From the NCBI GenBank assembly GCA_964586655.1, contig CAZPGY010000026.1:1-28102 (forward strand): a stretch of 28,102 bases of DNA, read 5' to 3'. Under the pieces are notes generated by a model. The model saw only the letters and a list, made by a program, of their open reading frames with translations. It had not been told where the DNA came from and ran no database searches. The DNA comes from JAJYSO01 sp964586655 (lineage in GTDB: Bacteria; Bacteroidota; Bacteroidia; Flavobacteriales; Flavobacteriaceae). The position numbers and the translations under genes were made by a program. Numbering within the stretch: position 1 is the first letter of the stretch; the number at the start of each line of letters is the position of its first letter. Positions 1 through 7,478 of the stretch are shown piece by piece.

Positions 1-231
1 AGAAACGAAAAGATGAAGTCGAAGGGAGCCTTCCAACCCGTGCGATCAACGAAAGAAACACGTGGCGAGAAGTTTATCCTGAGCGTAATCTTTGAGCAGA
101 AACGAAAAGATGAAGTCGAAGGGAGCCTTCCAACCCGTGCGATCAACGAAAGAAACACGTGGCGAGAAGTTTATCCTGAGCGTAATCTTTGAGCAGAAAC
201 GAAAAGATGAAGTCGAAGGGAGCCTTCCAAC
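1..231. repeat. 97-bp direct tandem repeat, 2.4 copies
   Basis: Three consecutive units start at 1, 98 and 195 with a period of 97 bp. The first two look identical by eye, and the third breaks off near 231 where CCCGTGCG becomes CTCGTGTT. Each unit carries a short hairpin (GAAGG-gag-CCTTC) and the words TCCTGAGCG and AGTCGAAGGG, which resemble halves of the dispersed GAGCGnAGTCGAAGG repeats common in flavobacterial genomes. As 97 is not a multiple of three, the array cannot be an open repeat-coding frame. The left end is cut by the window edge, so the true copy number is unknown. Confidence 0.95.
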
Positions 232-362
232 TCGTGTTCAACTGATGATATGAGAGGGATGCTTTTCTCATAAGGAGAAAGGAAAACTAACGAAACGCGC
301 CCTCGTAATATAGACAAAGCCGCATGTAAAGAATCATGCGCAAGCCACCTAAATGACAAGCT
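232..362 (+). other. Non-coding leader upstream of secE
   Basis: No coding sequence, tRNA or TAnnTTTG promoter element was found between the tandem repeat and secE. In many Bacteroidota a tRNA-Trp gene lies just before secE; none is visible here, so it must be further upstream or absent. One small hairpin with a G-T wobble can form at 262-282 (CTTTTCTC, loop ATAAG, GAGAAAGG). Confidence 0.5.
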
Positions 363-560
363 ATGGCCGGATTAAAACAATATGTCACCGAATCTTATGA
401 CGAATTAAAAAACCATGTAACCTGGCCCACTTATGCAGAAGCGCAAAAGTGGACCGTTGCTGTATTAGTGTTTTCCGTTATTTTGGCTTTGGCCATTTGG
501 GGGGCAGATACCGTATTTAGTTCTTTGGTAGAACAATATTTTAAATGGGTTAAATCCTAA
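363..560 (+). CDS. secE: Preprotein translocase subunit SecE
   Basis: SecE is the small essential subunit of the SecYEG protein-conducting channel in the inner membrane, where it clamps SecY. The 65-residue product has the short single-helix form found in most bacteria. An amphipathic N-terminal stretch contains the conserved ELKNHVTWPT segment (about residues 14-23), and one transmembrane helix follows (about residues 31-52). The ATG at 363 gives the expected family length. It is the first gene of the block, 9 bp before nusG, and the pairing secE-nusG is nearly universal in bacteria, which supports the assignment. Confidence 0.95.
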   Translation: MAGLKQYVTESYDELKNHVTWPTYAEAQKWTVAVLVFSVILALAIWGADTVFSSLVEQYFKWVKS

Positions 561-569
561 GGCGAAGTT

Positions 570-1127
570 ATGAGTGAAGGTAAAGACAGTAATAAAAAAT
601 GGTATGTTGTTCGTTCCTTGGGAGGAAGAGAAAACAAGATTAAAGACCAAATTGAAAAAGTGATCTCTTACCAAGGCCTCGAAAGTCATGTGGAGCAAAT
701 TTTGGTCCCCACAGAAAAAGTCATTCAGGTTCGACAAGGAAAAAAAATCAGTAAAGAACGTGTTTTCTTTCCCGGATACATTATGATTCAGGCCGATTTG
801 GTGGGAGAAGTTCCTCACGTAATTAAAGGAGTGAACGGCGTTATTGGATTTTTAGGAGAAACCAAAGGCGGCGATCCGGTGCCCTTGAGACAATCAGAGG
901 TCAACCGCATGTTGGGTAAAGTTGATGAGCTCGCTGTTCAAGAAGATCAGGTAGCTATCCCTTTCACGGTTGGAGAGACCATTAAGGTAGTAGACGGACC
1001 GTTTAACGGATTTAACGGTACCATAGAAAGAGTTAATGAGGAAAAAAGGAAGTTGGAGGTTATGGTGAAGATATTTGGCCGTAAGACTCCTTTGGAACTC
1101 AGTTATATGCAAGTTGAGAAAGTTTAA
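570..1127 (+). CDS. nusG: Transcription termination/antitermination factor NusG
   Basis: NusG binds RNA polymerase, modulates pausing and Rho-dependent termination, and couples transcription to the leading ribosome. The 185-residue protein has the usual two-domain layout. The N-terminal NGN domain begins with KKWYVVRSLGGRENKIKDQI (about residues 9-28) and includes the conserved RVFFPGYIMIQ stretch. A C-terminal KOW domain (about residues 130-185) contains the GPFNGFNGTIERVNEEKRKL segment. Length and start are typical of the family. It follows secE by 9 bp and precedes rplK by 74 bp, and co-transcription with secE is likely. Confidence 0.96.
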   Translation: MSEGKDSNKKWYVVRSLGGRENKIKDQIEKVISYQGLESHVEQILVPTEKVIQVRQGKKISKERVFFPGYIMIQADLVGEVPHVIKGVNGVIGFLGETKGGDPVPLRQSEVNRMLGKVDELAVQEDQVAIPFTVGETIKVVDGPFNGFNGTIERVNEEKRKLEVMVKIFGRKTPLELSYMQVEKV

Positions 1128-1138
1128 ATGTTACGCCA

Positions 1139-1182
1139 ATAATCTATAGGATTATCATTAATGCTTCCAGTTAACCGATAAT
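1139..1182 (+). promoter_or_regulatory. Possible structured rplK leader with alternative hairpins
   Basis: The nusG-rplK gap contains three mutually complementary words. ATAATC (1139-1144) can pair with GATTAT (1150-1155), while the overlapping ATTATC (1151-1156) can pair instead with GATAAT (1177-1182), the latter extended by TAA/TTA inside the loop. The two pairings exclude each other. Ribosomal protein L1 is known to repress the rplK-rplA messenger in several bacteria by binding a leader structure. Whether this is such a site is inference only; the stems are short and AT-rich. Confidence 0.3.
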
Positions 1183-1201
1183 TCAAATTAAAATTAAAAC
1201 A

Positions 1202-1639
1202 ATGGCAAAAGAAGTAAGTAAGGTAATCAAATTACAAGTTCGTGGAGGAGCGGCCAACCCTTCACCACCAGTAGGTCCTGCTTTAGGGGCTGCCGGGGTG
1301 AATATTATGGAGTTCTGTAAGCAGTTTAATGCACGGACCCAAGACAAAGCCGGGCAAGTCTTGCCGGCGGTGATTACGGTTTACAAAGACAAGTCTTTCG
1401 ACTTTGTTGTAAAAACACCTCCCGCCGCAGTACAGCTGATGAAAGCTGCTAAAATCAAGACCGGTTCAGGTGAGCCCAATATTAAAAAGAATGGAAACGT
1501 TACTTGGGATCAAGTGAAAGCAATCGCAGAGGACAAAATGCAAGATTTGAATGCATTTACCGTAGAATCTGCTATGAAAATGGTAGCCGGTACGGCTCGT
1601 TCCATGGGTATAAATGTAAAAGGTACAGCTCCTTTTTAA
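1202..1639 (+). CDS. rplK: 50S ribosomal protein L11
   Basis: L11 is part of the GTPase-associated centre of the large subunit, where it binds 23S rRNA and contacts elongation and release factors. The 145-residue product matches the usual 140-145. It starts MAKEVSKVIKLQVRGGAANP, which includes the conserved proline-rich N-terminal region (NPSPPVGPALGAAGVNIMEFCKQFN, about residues 19-43). It ends with the rRNA-binding C-terminal domain, seen in the conserved GTARSMGI segment. It is followed after 18 bp by rplA, the standard L11-L1 pair. Confidence 0.97.
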   Translation: MAKEVSKVIKLQVRGGAANPSPPVGPALGAAGVNIMEFCKQFNARTQDKAGQVLPAVITVYKDKSFDFVVKTPPAAVQLMKAAKIKTGSGEPNIKKNGNVTWDQVKAIAEDKMQDLNAFTVESAMKMVAGTARSMGINVKGTAPF

Positions 1640-1657
1640 AATTTAAACTATTTGAAG

Positions 1658-2356
1658 ATGGCAAAATTAACAAAAAAACAGAAGGAGCTTAAAGGAAAGT
1701 ATGATGCTGAAAAGGCATATACCGTAGCTGAAGCTTCTCAGATTATAAAAGATATTTCTAATGTCAATTTCGATCCATCGGTAGATTTAGCGGTGCGCCT
1801 CAATGTTGATCCGCGTCAAGCTAATCAAATGGTAAGAGGAGTAGTTACTCTGCCCAATGGAACCGGAAAAGATGTGAAGGTTTTGGCTTTGGTTACTCCT
1901 GATAAGGAAGAGGAAGCCAAAGAAGCCGGTGCAGATTACGTAGGTCTCGACCAATACCTTGAAAAAATCAAGGGCGGATGGACAGATGTAGACGTAATCG
2001 TAACAATGCCTACCGTAATGGGAAAATTGGGTCCCTTGGGACGTATTTTAGGTCCGCGCGGATTGATGCCCAACCCCAAAACAGGAACAGTAACCATGGA
2101 TATAGCCAAGGCTGTTGCTGATGTAAAGGCAGGTAAGATAGATTTTAAAGTTGAAAAAAACGGTATCGTTCATGCCGCTGTGGGGAAAGCCTCATTTAGT
2201 GCCGACCAAATTGCCGGAAACGTTCGTGAGTTGTTGACTACTTTAGTCAAGTTAAAACCACAAACCGCCAAAGGCGTTTACATCCGCAGTATTTACATGT
2301 CCAGCACCATGAGTCCCAGTGTTCAAATTGATACCAAACGTTACACCGAGCAATAA
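1658..2356 (+). CDS. rplA: 50S ribosomal protein L1
   Basis: L1 forms the mobile L1 stalk that helps release deacylated tRNA from the E site, and in many bacteria it also represses its own operon. The protein is 232 residues long from the ATG at 1658. An in-frame TTG six bases upstream is possible, but MAKLTKKQKEL is the normal family N-terminus. The central segment MGKLGPLGRILGPRGLMPNP (about residues 124-143) is the L1 signature. It lies between rplK (18 bp) and rplJ (9 bp) and is probably co-transcribed with both. Confidence 0.97.
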   Translation: MAKLTKKQKELKGKYDAEKAYTVAEASQIIKDISNVNFDPSVDLAVRLNVDPRQANQMVRGVVTLPNGTGKDVKVLALVTPDKEEEAKEAGADYVGLDQYLEKIKGGWTDVDVIVTMPTVMGKLGPLGRILGPRGLMPNPKTGTVTMDIAKAVADVKAGKIDFKVEKNGIVHAAVGKASFSADQIAGNVRELLTTLVKLKPQTAKGVYIRSIYMSSTMSPSVQIDTKRYTEQ

Positions 2357-2365
2357 ACAAGCATT

Positions 2366-2890
2366 ATGACAAGAGAAGAAAAAGCACAAGTAATAGAAGA
2401 TCTTACAGGTCGCTTACAAGAGACTGATACCCTCTATTTGGCTGATATTTCAGGATTGGATGCCTTGAGTACTTCCAAATTGCGTCGCGCTTGTTTTAAA
2501 GCCGATGTAAAATTGACGGTGGTTAAAAACACCTTGCTGGCACGTGCTATGCAGGCTATTGAAGATAAGGATTTTGGAGACCTTCCAACCGTCCTCAAAG
2601 GCAATACCTCCATCATGACAGCCGAAAAGGGAAACGCCCCTGCTAAGATCATTAAAAAATTTAGAAAGAAAGAGGAAAAACCTCTGCTTAAAGGAGCCTT
2701 CATTGATCAAGCCGTCTATATTGGCGATGAGAACTTGGAGACTCTGTCTAAGATCAAGTCTAAAGAGGAACTTATAGGCGACATTGTCGGCCTATTGCAA
2801 TCTCCTGCAAACAACGTGATTTCCGGACTTAAAAACGGAGGCGGAAAATTGGCAGGAATTTTAAAAACCCTTGCTGAAAAGGAAGGTTAA
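2366..2890 (+). CDS. rplJ: 50S ribosomal protein L10
   Basis: L10 anchors the L7/L12 dimers to the ribosomal stalk base beside L11. The 174-residue product starts MTREEKAQVIEDLTGRLQET and contains the conserved segment from SKLRRACFKADVKLTVVKNT into LLARA. Its C-terminal helix (about residues 130-174) is the part that binds the L12 N-terminal domains. Only 9 bp separate it from rplA, so there is no room for the long E. coli-type L10 leader in the intergenic DNA. Any L10 autoregulatory site would have to lie inside rplA. Confidence 0.96.
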   Translation: MTREEKAQVIEDLTGRLQETDTLYLADISGLDALSTSKLRRACFKADVKLTVVKNTLLARAMQAIEDKDFGDLPTVLKGNTSIMTAEKGNAPAKIIKKFRKKEEKPLLKGAFIDQAVYIGDENLETLSKIKSKEELIGDIVGLLQSPANNVISGLKNGGGKLAGILKTLAEKEG

Positions 2891-2947
2891 ATTTTGTACG
2901 CACTTTTTAATTAATATATATTTTTACACTTTTTAAAACGATAGAAA

Positions 2948-3325
2948 ATGGCAGATTTAAAAGATTTTGCAGAACAATTGGTTAACTTAACCGTAAAAGA
3001 AGTAAACGAACTGGCCGATATTCTTAAAGAAGAATACGGAATCGAACCCGCTGCTGCGCCTGTAGCTGTTGCCGGAGGAGCCGGTGACGGAGACGGAGAA
3101 GCCGCCGAAGAAAAAACAGAATTTGACGTGGTGCTTAAAGCCGCCGGAGGTTCTAAGTTGAAAGTGGTTAAGCTCGTTAAAGAAATTACCGGCCTTGGCT
3201 TGAAAGATGCTAAAGGCTTGGTTGACGGAGCTCCCGAAACCATTAAAGAAGCTGTGCCTAAAGATGAAGGTGAATCCATCAAATCTCAATTGGAAGAAGT
3301 TGGCGCAGAGGTTGAGCTTAAATAG
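2948..3325 (+). CDS. rplL: 50S ribosomal protein L7/L12
   Basis: L7/L12 is the multi-copy stalk protein that recruits translational GTPases. The 125-residue protein has the N-terminal dimerisation domain (MADLKDFAEQLVNLTVKEVN onward). A flexible linker rich in Ala, Gly, Asp and Glu (about residues 35-57) follows. The C-terminal factor-binding domain begins EKTEFDVVLKAAGG and contains the conserved GLKDAKGLVDGAP loop. The linker contains a GDGDGEAAEE stretch, more acidic and glycine-rich than the alanine/proline hinge of enterobacteria. The gene precedes a strong terminator at 3349-3399. Confidence 0.97.
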   Translation: MADLKDFAEQLVNLTVKEVNELADILKEEYGIEPAAAPVAVAGGAGDGDGEAAEEKTEFDVVLKAAGGSKLKVVKLVKEITGLGLKDAKGLVDGAPETIKEAVPKDEGESIKSQLEEVGAEVELK

Positions 3326-3348
3326 GCTTGACGCAAGCATATCATTTT

Positions 3349-3399
3349 GGTTTAGACCTCTGTACGCCATCGGCGCACCGAAGGTCTAAACCTTTTTTT
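3349..3399 (+). terminator. Intrinsic terminator/attenuator between rplL and rpoB
   Basis: A perfect 11-bp inverted repeat, GGTTTAGACCT (3349-3359) and AGGTCTAAACC (3382-3392), is followed at once by seven T residues (3393-3399). The 22-nt loop holds a second small stem, CGCC-atc-GGCG. This is a canonical Rho-independent terminator placed between genes that many bacteria co-transcribe. In E. coli the rplL-rpoB gap also carries a partial terminator that sets the ratio of ribosomal protein to RNA polymerase; the same role is plausible here, but the read-through level cannot be judged. Confidence 0.9.
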
Positions 3400-3400
3400 G

Positions 3401-3408
3401 TATATTTG
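3401..3408 (+). promoter_or_regulatory. Promoter -7 element for rpoBC
   Basis: TATATTTG matches the Bacteroidota -7 consensus TAnnTTTG exactly and begins one base after the terminator T-run. No TTTG or TTG -33 element is present at the usual 17-23 bp upstream, where the terminator's second arm lies. It would start transcription near 3415 and give rpoB a leader of about 170 nt. Confidence 0.5.
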
Positions 3409-3463
3409 CATTTCTAAACTGAAAAATGCAGCTTTAGTTTAAAATCACAATGTTAAAAAAGCT

Positions 3464-3483
3464 TTAAAACAAGTGTGTTTTAA
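3464..3483 (+). other. Perfect 8-bp hairpin in rpoB leader
   Basis: TTAAAACA (3464-3471) and TGTTTTAA (3476-3483) are exact inverted repeats around the 4-nt loop AGTG. No T-run of terminator type follows. The hairpin lies midway in the roughly 170-nt untranslated leader of rpoB and could affect mRNA stability or translation; no function is established. Confidence 0.55.
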
Positions 3484-3584
3484 CCTTATTTTGAGTCGCT
3501 AATATTGTGTTTATTGTAGTTTCCCCAGATAACTTTTTAAAGTGCTTTTTGTTGACGGTGCTTTAAAAATTAAACCTTACATCG

Positions 3585-6500
3585 ATGTCAGATAAACAAC
3601 AAGCCCAAAGAATTACGTTCTCCTCGGTAAAGAAACAACCTGATTATCCCGACTTTTTGGATATTCAGGTCAAGTCTTTTCAGGACTTTTTTCAACTTGA
3701 AACCAAATCTGAAAAAAGGGAAAATGAAGGGTTGTATCAAACCTTTATGGACAATTTTCCCATTACGGACACCCGTAATCAGTTTGTCCTCGAATTTTTA
3801 GACTATTTTGTAGATCCGCCCCGTTACTCTATTCAAGAATGTATCGAGCGAGGATTGACTTATAACGTGCCCCTCAAAGCACGTCTTAAATTGTATTGTA
3901 CCGATCCCGAACACGAAGATTTTGAAACCATTGTTCAAGACGTTTACTTGGGAACCATTCCCTATATGACCAAAAGCGGTACCTTTGTGGTCAATGGTGC
4001 TGAACGTGTGGTGGTGTCACAATTGCACCGTTCACCGGGTGTATTTTTTGGGCAATCTTTCCACGCCAACGGAACCAAATTATACTCTGCCAGGGTTATT
4101 CCTTTTAAAGGCTCATGGATTGAGTTTGCTACCGACATCAACAGCGTGATGTATGCCTATATTGATCGTAAAAAGAAATTGCCGGTGACTACGCTCTTCC
4201 GGGCTATTGGCTTTGAACGCGATAAAGATATTCTCGAAATCTTTAATCTCGCTGAAGAAATTAAAGTATCCAAAGCCGGACTTAAACGCGTTTTGGGACG
4301 AAAATTGGCTGCCCGAGTACTCAACACCTGGTATGAAGATTTTGTAGATGAAGATACCGGAGAAGTGGTGTCTATCGAGCGTAACGAAATTATACTCGAT
4401 AGGGATACTGAATTGCAAAAAGAACATATTGAAGAAATTATGGAGACCGGGTCTAAAACTATCCTGCTCCATAAAGAGGATAATTCTAACAGCGATTATG
4501 CCATTATCTATAATACGCTGCAAAAAGACCCGACCAACTCTGAAAAAGAGGCGGTTGAACACATCTATCGCCAATTGCGTAATGCTGAGCCGCCAGACGA
4601 AGAAACGGCTCGCGGCATCATCGATAAACTCTTTTTCTCTGAACAACGATACAGCCTCGGAGAAGTAGGACGTTATCGAATGAATAAAAAATTAGGCTTG
4701 GATATCCCTATGGATCAACAAGTGTTGACCAAGGAAGATATCATCACCATTATCAAGTATTTAATCGAATTGATCAACTCTAAAGCAGAAGTTGATGATA
4801 TTGATCACTTGTCTAATCGTCGTGTGCGAACTGTAGGAGAGCAGTTGTCTCAGCAATTTGGAGTCGGCTTGGCTCGAATGGCCAGAACCATTCGCGAACG
4901 CATGAACGTTAGAGACAATGAGGTGTTTACCCCCATTGATTTGATTAATGCCAAGACCCTGTCTTCAGTTATTAACTCTTTCTTTGGTACCAACCAGCTC
5001 TCTCAGTTTATGGACCAAACCAATCCATTAGCTGAAATTACTCATAAACGACGACTTTCTGCGCTTGGACCGGGTGGGTTGTCACGTGAACGCGCTGGTT
5101 TTGAAGTGCGAGACGTTCACTATACCCACTATGGTCGTTTGTGCCCCATTGAAACTCCGGAAGGCCCCAATATTGGATTGATCTCTTCTTTGGCGGTATA
5201 TGCCAAGGTCAACAGCATGGGCTTTATTGAAACGCCTTATCACAAAGTAGAAGACGGAAAAGTAGATTTCTCTAATGAACTATATCTCTCTGCCGAAGAG
5301 GAGGAAGATATGCTCATTGGACAGGCCAATGTACCTTTGGGAGATGACGATAAAATTGAAGGAGAAAGAACCATCGCCCGAATGGAAGGCGACTTCCCTG
5401 TGGTGAGCCCCGATGAATTAAATTATTCAGATGTGGCCCCCAATCAAATTTCATCCATCTCGGCTTCCTTGATTCCTTTCTTGGAAAATGATGATGCCAA
5501 CCGTGCCTTGATGGGGTCCAACATGATGCGTCAAGCCGTACCTTTATTGCGGGTGGATGCCCCAATTGTCGGAACCGGATTGGAACGTCGCGTAGCCTCT
5601 GACTCACGTATTTTGATGAATGCCGAGGGAGATGGAACGGTAGAATATGTAGATGCCCAAAAAATCATCATCAAATATGACCGTACTGATGAAGAGCGTT
5701 TGGTCAGCTTTGATCCCGATGAGAAAGTATATGAATTAACCAAGTTTAGAAAAACCAACCAAGGAACTTCGGTTAACCTTAAACCTATTGTCCGTGTGGG
5801 CGATCGGGTAAAGAAAAACCAAGTGCTGTGTGAAGGTTATGCTACCCAAAATGGTGAGTTGGCCTTGGGTAGAAACATGAAAGTAGCCTTCATGCCTTGG
5901 AAAGGATACAACTTTGAGGATGCGATTGTAATCTCGGAAAGAGTAGTTCGAGATGACCTCTTTACCTCGATTCATATTGATGAATATTCCTTACAAGTTA
6001 GGGATACCAAACTTGGAAATGAAGAACTGACCAGTGATATTCCCAACGTTTCTGAAGAAGCGACCAAGGATTTGGACGAAAATGGAATGATTCGCGTAGG
6101 CGCCGAAGTAAAACCGGGGGATATTCTTATTGGAAAAATCACTCCGAAAGGAGAAAGCGATCCTACTCCGGAAGAAAAACTACTTCGCGCTATCTTTGGA
6201 GATAAAGCCGGCGATGTAAAAGACGCTTCCCTCAAAGCTTCTCCTTCGTTAAACGGAGTGGTGATTGACAAAAAACTCTTTTCGCGCGCCATTAAAAACA
6301 AACGTGAACGCGCCAAAGACAAAGAGAAGATTGCTAAGCTCGAGGCAGAATATGAAGAAAAATTTGAAGCCTTAAAATCGAGATTGGTAGAGAAAATATT
6401 CTCTATTGCCGGCGGAAAAACCGCCCAAGGAGTGAGAAATGATTTAGGAGAAGACATTTTGCCCAAAGGGAAAAAGTTTACCCTTAAAATGTTGAATTCT

Positions 6501-7397
6501 GTTGAAGATTATACCCACTTGACCAAAGGGAAGTGGACCACCAGTAAGAAGCTAAACGAGCAAATTGCTGACCTGATTCACAACTATAAGATCAAGGAAA
6601 ATGAATTGCAAGGTAATTTGCGCCGCGATAAATTTACCATTACCGTAGGAGATGAATTGCCTTCAGGAATCATTAAGCTGGCCAAGGTTTATATTGCCAA
6701 AAAACGCAAGCTGAAAGTAGGGGATAAAATGGCCGGTCGTCACGGTAACAAAGGTATTGTGGCTCGTATCGTTCGCGAAGAAGACATGCCGTTCCTCGAA
6801 GACGGTACCCCGGTTGACATTGTGTTGAACCCCTTGGGGGTACCTTCCCGAATGAATATCGGTCAGATTTATGAAACCGTTTTGGGCTGGGCCGGTGAAA
6901 AGTTAAATCAGAAATATGCAACCCCCATCTTTGATGGTGCGCAATTGGATGATATTGATGAGTATACCGAGAAAGCCGGAATCCCGAGATATGGACACAC
7001 CCATCTCTATGACGGAGGCACCGGAGAGCGTTTTGATCAACCCGCAACTGTTGGGGTGATTTATATGCTCAAACTCGGCCACTTGATTGATGATAAAATG
7101 CACGCACGATCTATTGGTCCCTACTCGCTCATTACGCAACAGCCTTTGGGAGGTAAAGCCCAATTTGGAGGACAGCGTTTTGGTGAGATGGAGGTATGGG
7201 CACTGGAAGCTTATGGCGCTTCGAGTACACTTCGTGAAATTTTGACCGTGAAGTCTGATGATGTTGTCGGTAGAGCCAAAACATACGAAGCAATCGTTAA
7301 AGGGGATCCCATGCCGGAACCCGGATTGCCCGAATCGTTTAATGTGTTGATGCACGAACTCAAAGGACTTGCTCTCGATATTCAATTGGAGGAATAA
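3585..7397 (+). CDS. rpoB: DNA-directed RNA polymerase subunit beta
   Basis: The beta subunit forms one pincer of core RNA polymerase and contributes to the active centre and the rifampicin pocket. The product is 1270 residues, normal for Bacteroidota. The rifampicin cluster region (about 467-505) reads FFGTNQLSQFMDQ and then THKRRLSALGPGG. It retains the Asp, His and Ser residues usually altered in resistant mutants, so the sequence looks wild type there. KVGDKMAGRHGNKG (about 1044-1057) contributes to the catalytic centre. Upstream of it, about 905-1020, lies a charged coiled-coil-like insertion typical of the phylum. The C-terminal GGKAQFGGQRFGEMEVWALE segment is intact. rpoC follows after 81 bp. 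Confidence 0.99.
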   Translation: MSDKQQAQRITFSSVKKQPDYPDFLDIQVKSFQDFFQLETKSEKRENEGLYQTFMDNFPITDTRNQFVLEFLDYFVDPPRYSIQECIERGLTYNVPLKARLKLYCTDPEHEDFETIVQDVYLGTIPYMTKSGTFVVNGAERVVVSQLHRSPGVFFGQSFHANGTKLYSARVIPFKGSWIEFATDINSVMYAYIDRKKKLPVTTLFRAIGFERDKDILEIFNLAEEIKVSKAGLKRVLGRKLAARVLNTWYEDFVDEDTGEVVSIERNEIILDRDTELQKEHIEEIMETGSKTILLHKEDNSNSDYAIIYNTLQKDPTNSEKEAVEHIYRQLRNAEPPDEETARGIIDKLFFSEQRYSLGEVGRYRMNKKLGLDIPMDQQVLTKEDIITIIKYLIELINSKAEVDDIDHLSNRRVRTVGEQLSQQFGVGLARMARTIRERMNVRDNEVFTPIDLINAKTLSSVINSFFGTNQLSQFMDQTNPLAEITHKRRLSALGPGGLSRERAGFEVRDVHYTHYGRLCPIETPEGPNIGLISSLAVYAKVNSMGFIETPYHKVEDGKVDFSNELYLSAEEEEDMLIGQANVPLGDDDKIEGERTIARMEGDFPVVSPDELNYSDVAPNQISSISASLIPFLENDDANRALMGSNMMRQAVPLLRVDAPIVGTGLERRVASDSRILMNAEGDGTVEYVDAQKIIIKYDRTDEERLVSFDPDEKVYELTKFRKTNQGTSVNLKPIVRVGDRVKKNQVLCEGYATQNGELALGRNMKVAFMPWKGYNFEDAIVISERVVRDDLFTSIHIDEYSLQVRDTKLGNEELTSDIPNVSEEATKDLDENGMIRVGAEVKPGDILIGKITPKGESDPTPEEKLLRAIFGDKAGDVKDASLKASPSLNGVVIDKKLFSRAIKNKRERAKDKEKIAKLEAEYEEKFEALKSRLVEKIFSIAGGKTAQGVRNDLGEDILPKGKKFTLKMLNSVEDYTHLTKGKWTTSKKLNEQIADLIHNYKIKENELQGNLRRDKFTITVGDELPSGIIKLAKVYIAKKRKLKVGDKMAGRHGNKGIVARIVREEDMPFLEDGTPVDIVLNPLGVPSRMNIGQIYETVLGWAGEKLNQKYATPIFDGAQLDDIDEYTEKAGIPRYGHTHLYDGGTGERFDQPATVGVIYMLKLGHLIDDKMHARSIGPYSLITQQPLGGKAQFGGQRFGEMEVWALEAYGASSTLREILTVKSDDVVGRAKTYEAIVKGDPMPEPGLPESFNVLMHELKGLALDIQLEE

Positions 7398-7478
7398 AAG
7401 CCCTATGTCCGGAAAATATTTACCTCCGGATAACGAAATGAATGGTAAATAAAAGTAAACTCTTTAGTACAAATTATT

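Noticed and set aside
1..231. CRISPR array
   Set aside because: The repeats are directly adjacent 97-bp units without variable spacers, and there are no cas genes.
171..359. 62-codon minus-strand frame before secE
   Set aside because: It runs into the 97-bp tandem repeat, has no family features and opposes the direction of the operon.
232..362. tRNA-Trp gene expected before secE
   Set aside because: No cloverleaf, CCA anticodon stem or T-loop GTTCGA word was found here.
4967..5100. Rifampicin-resistance change in rpoB
   Set aside because: The residues usually altered in resistant mutants appear as in sensitive enzymes; the Ala in NPLAEI seems to be ordinary variation.
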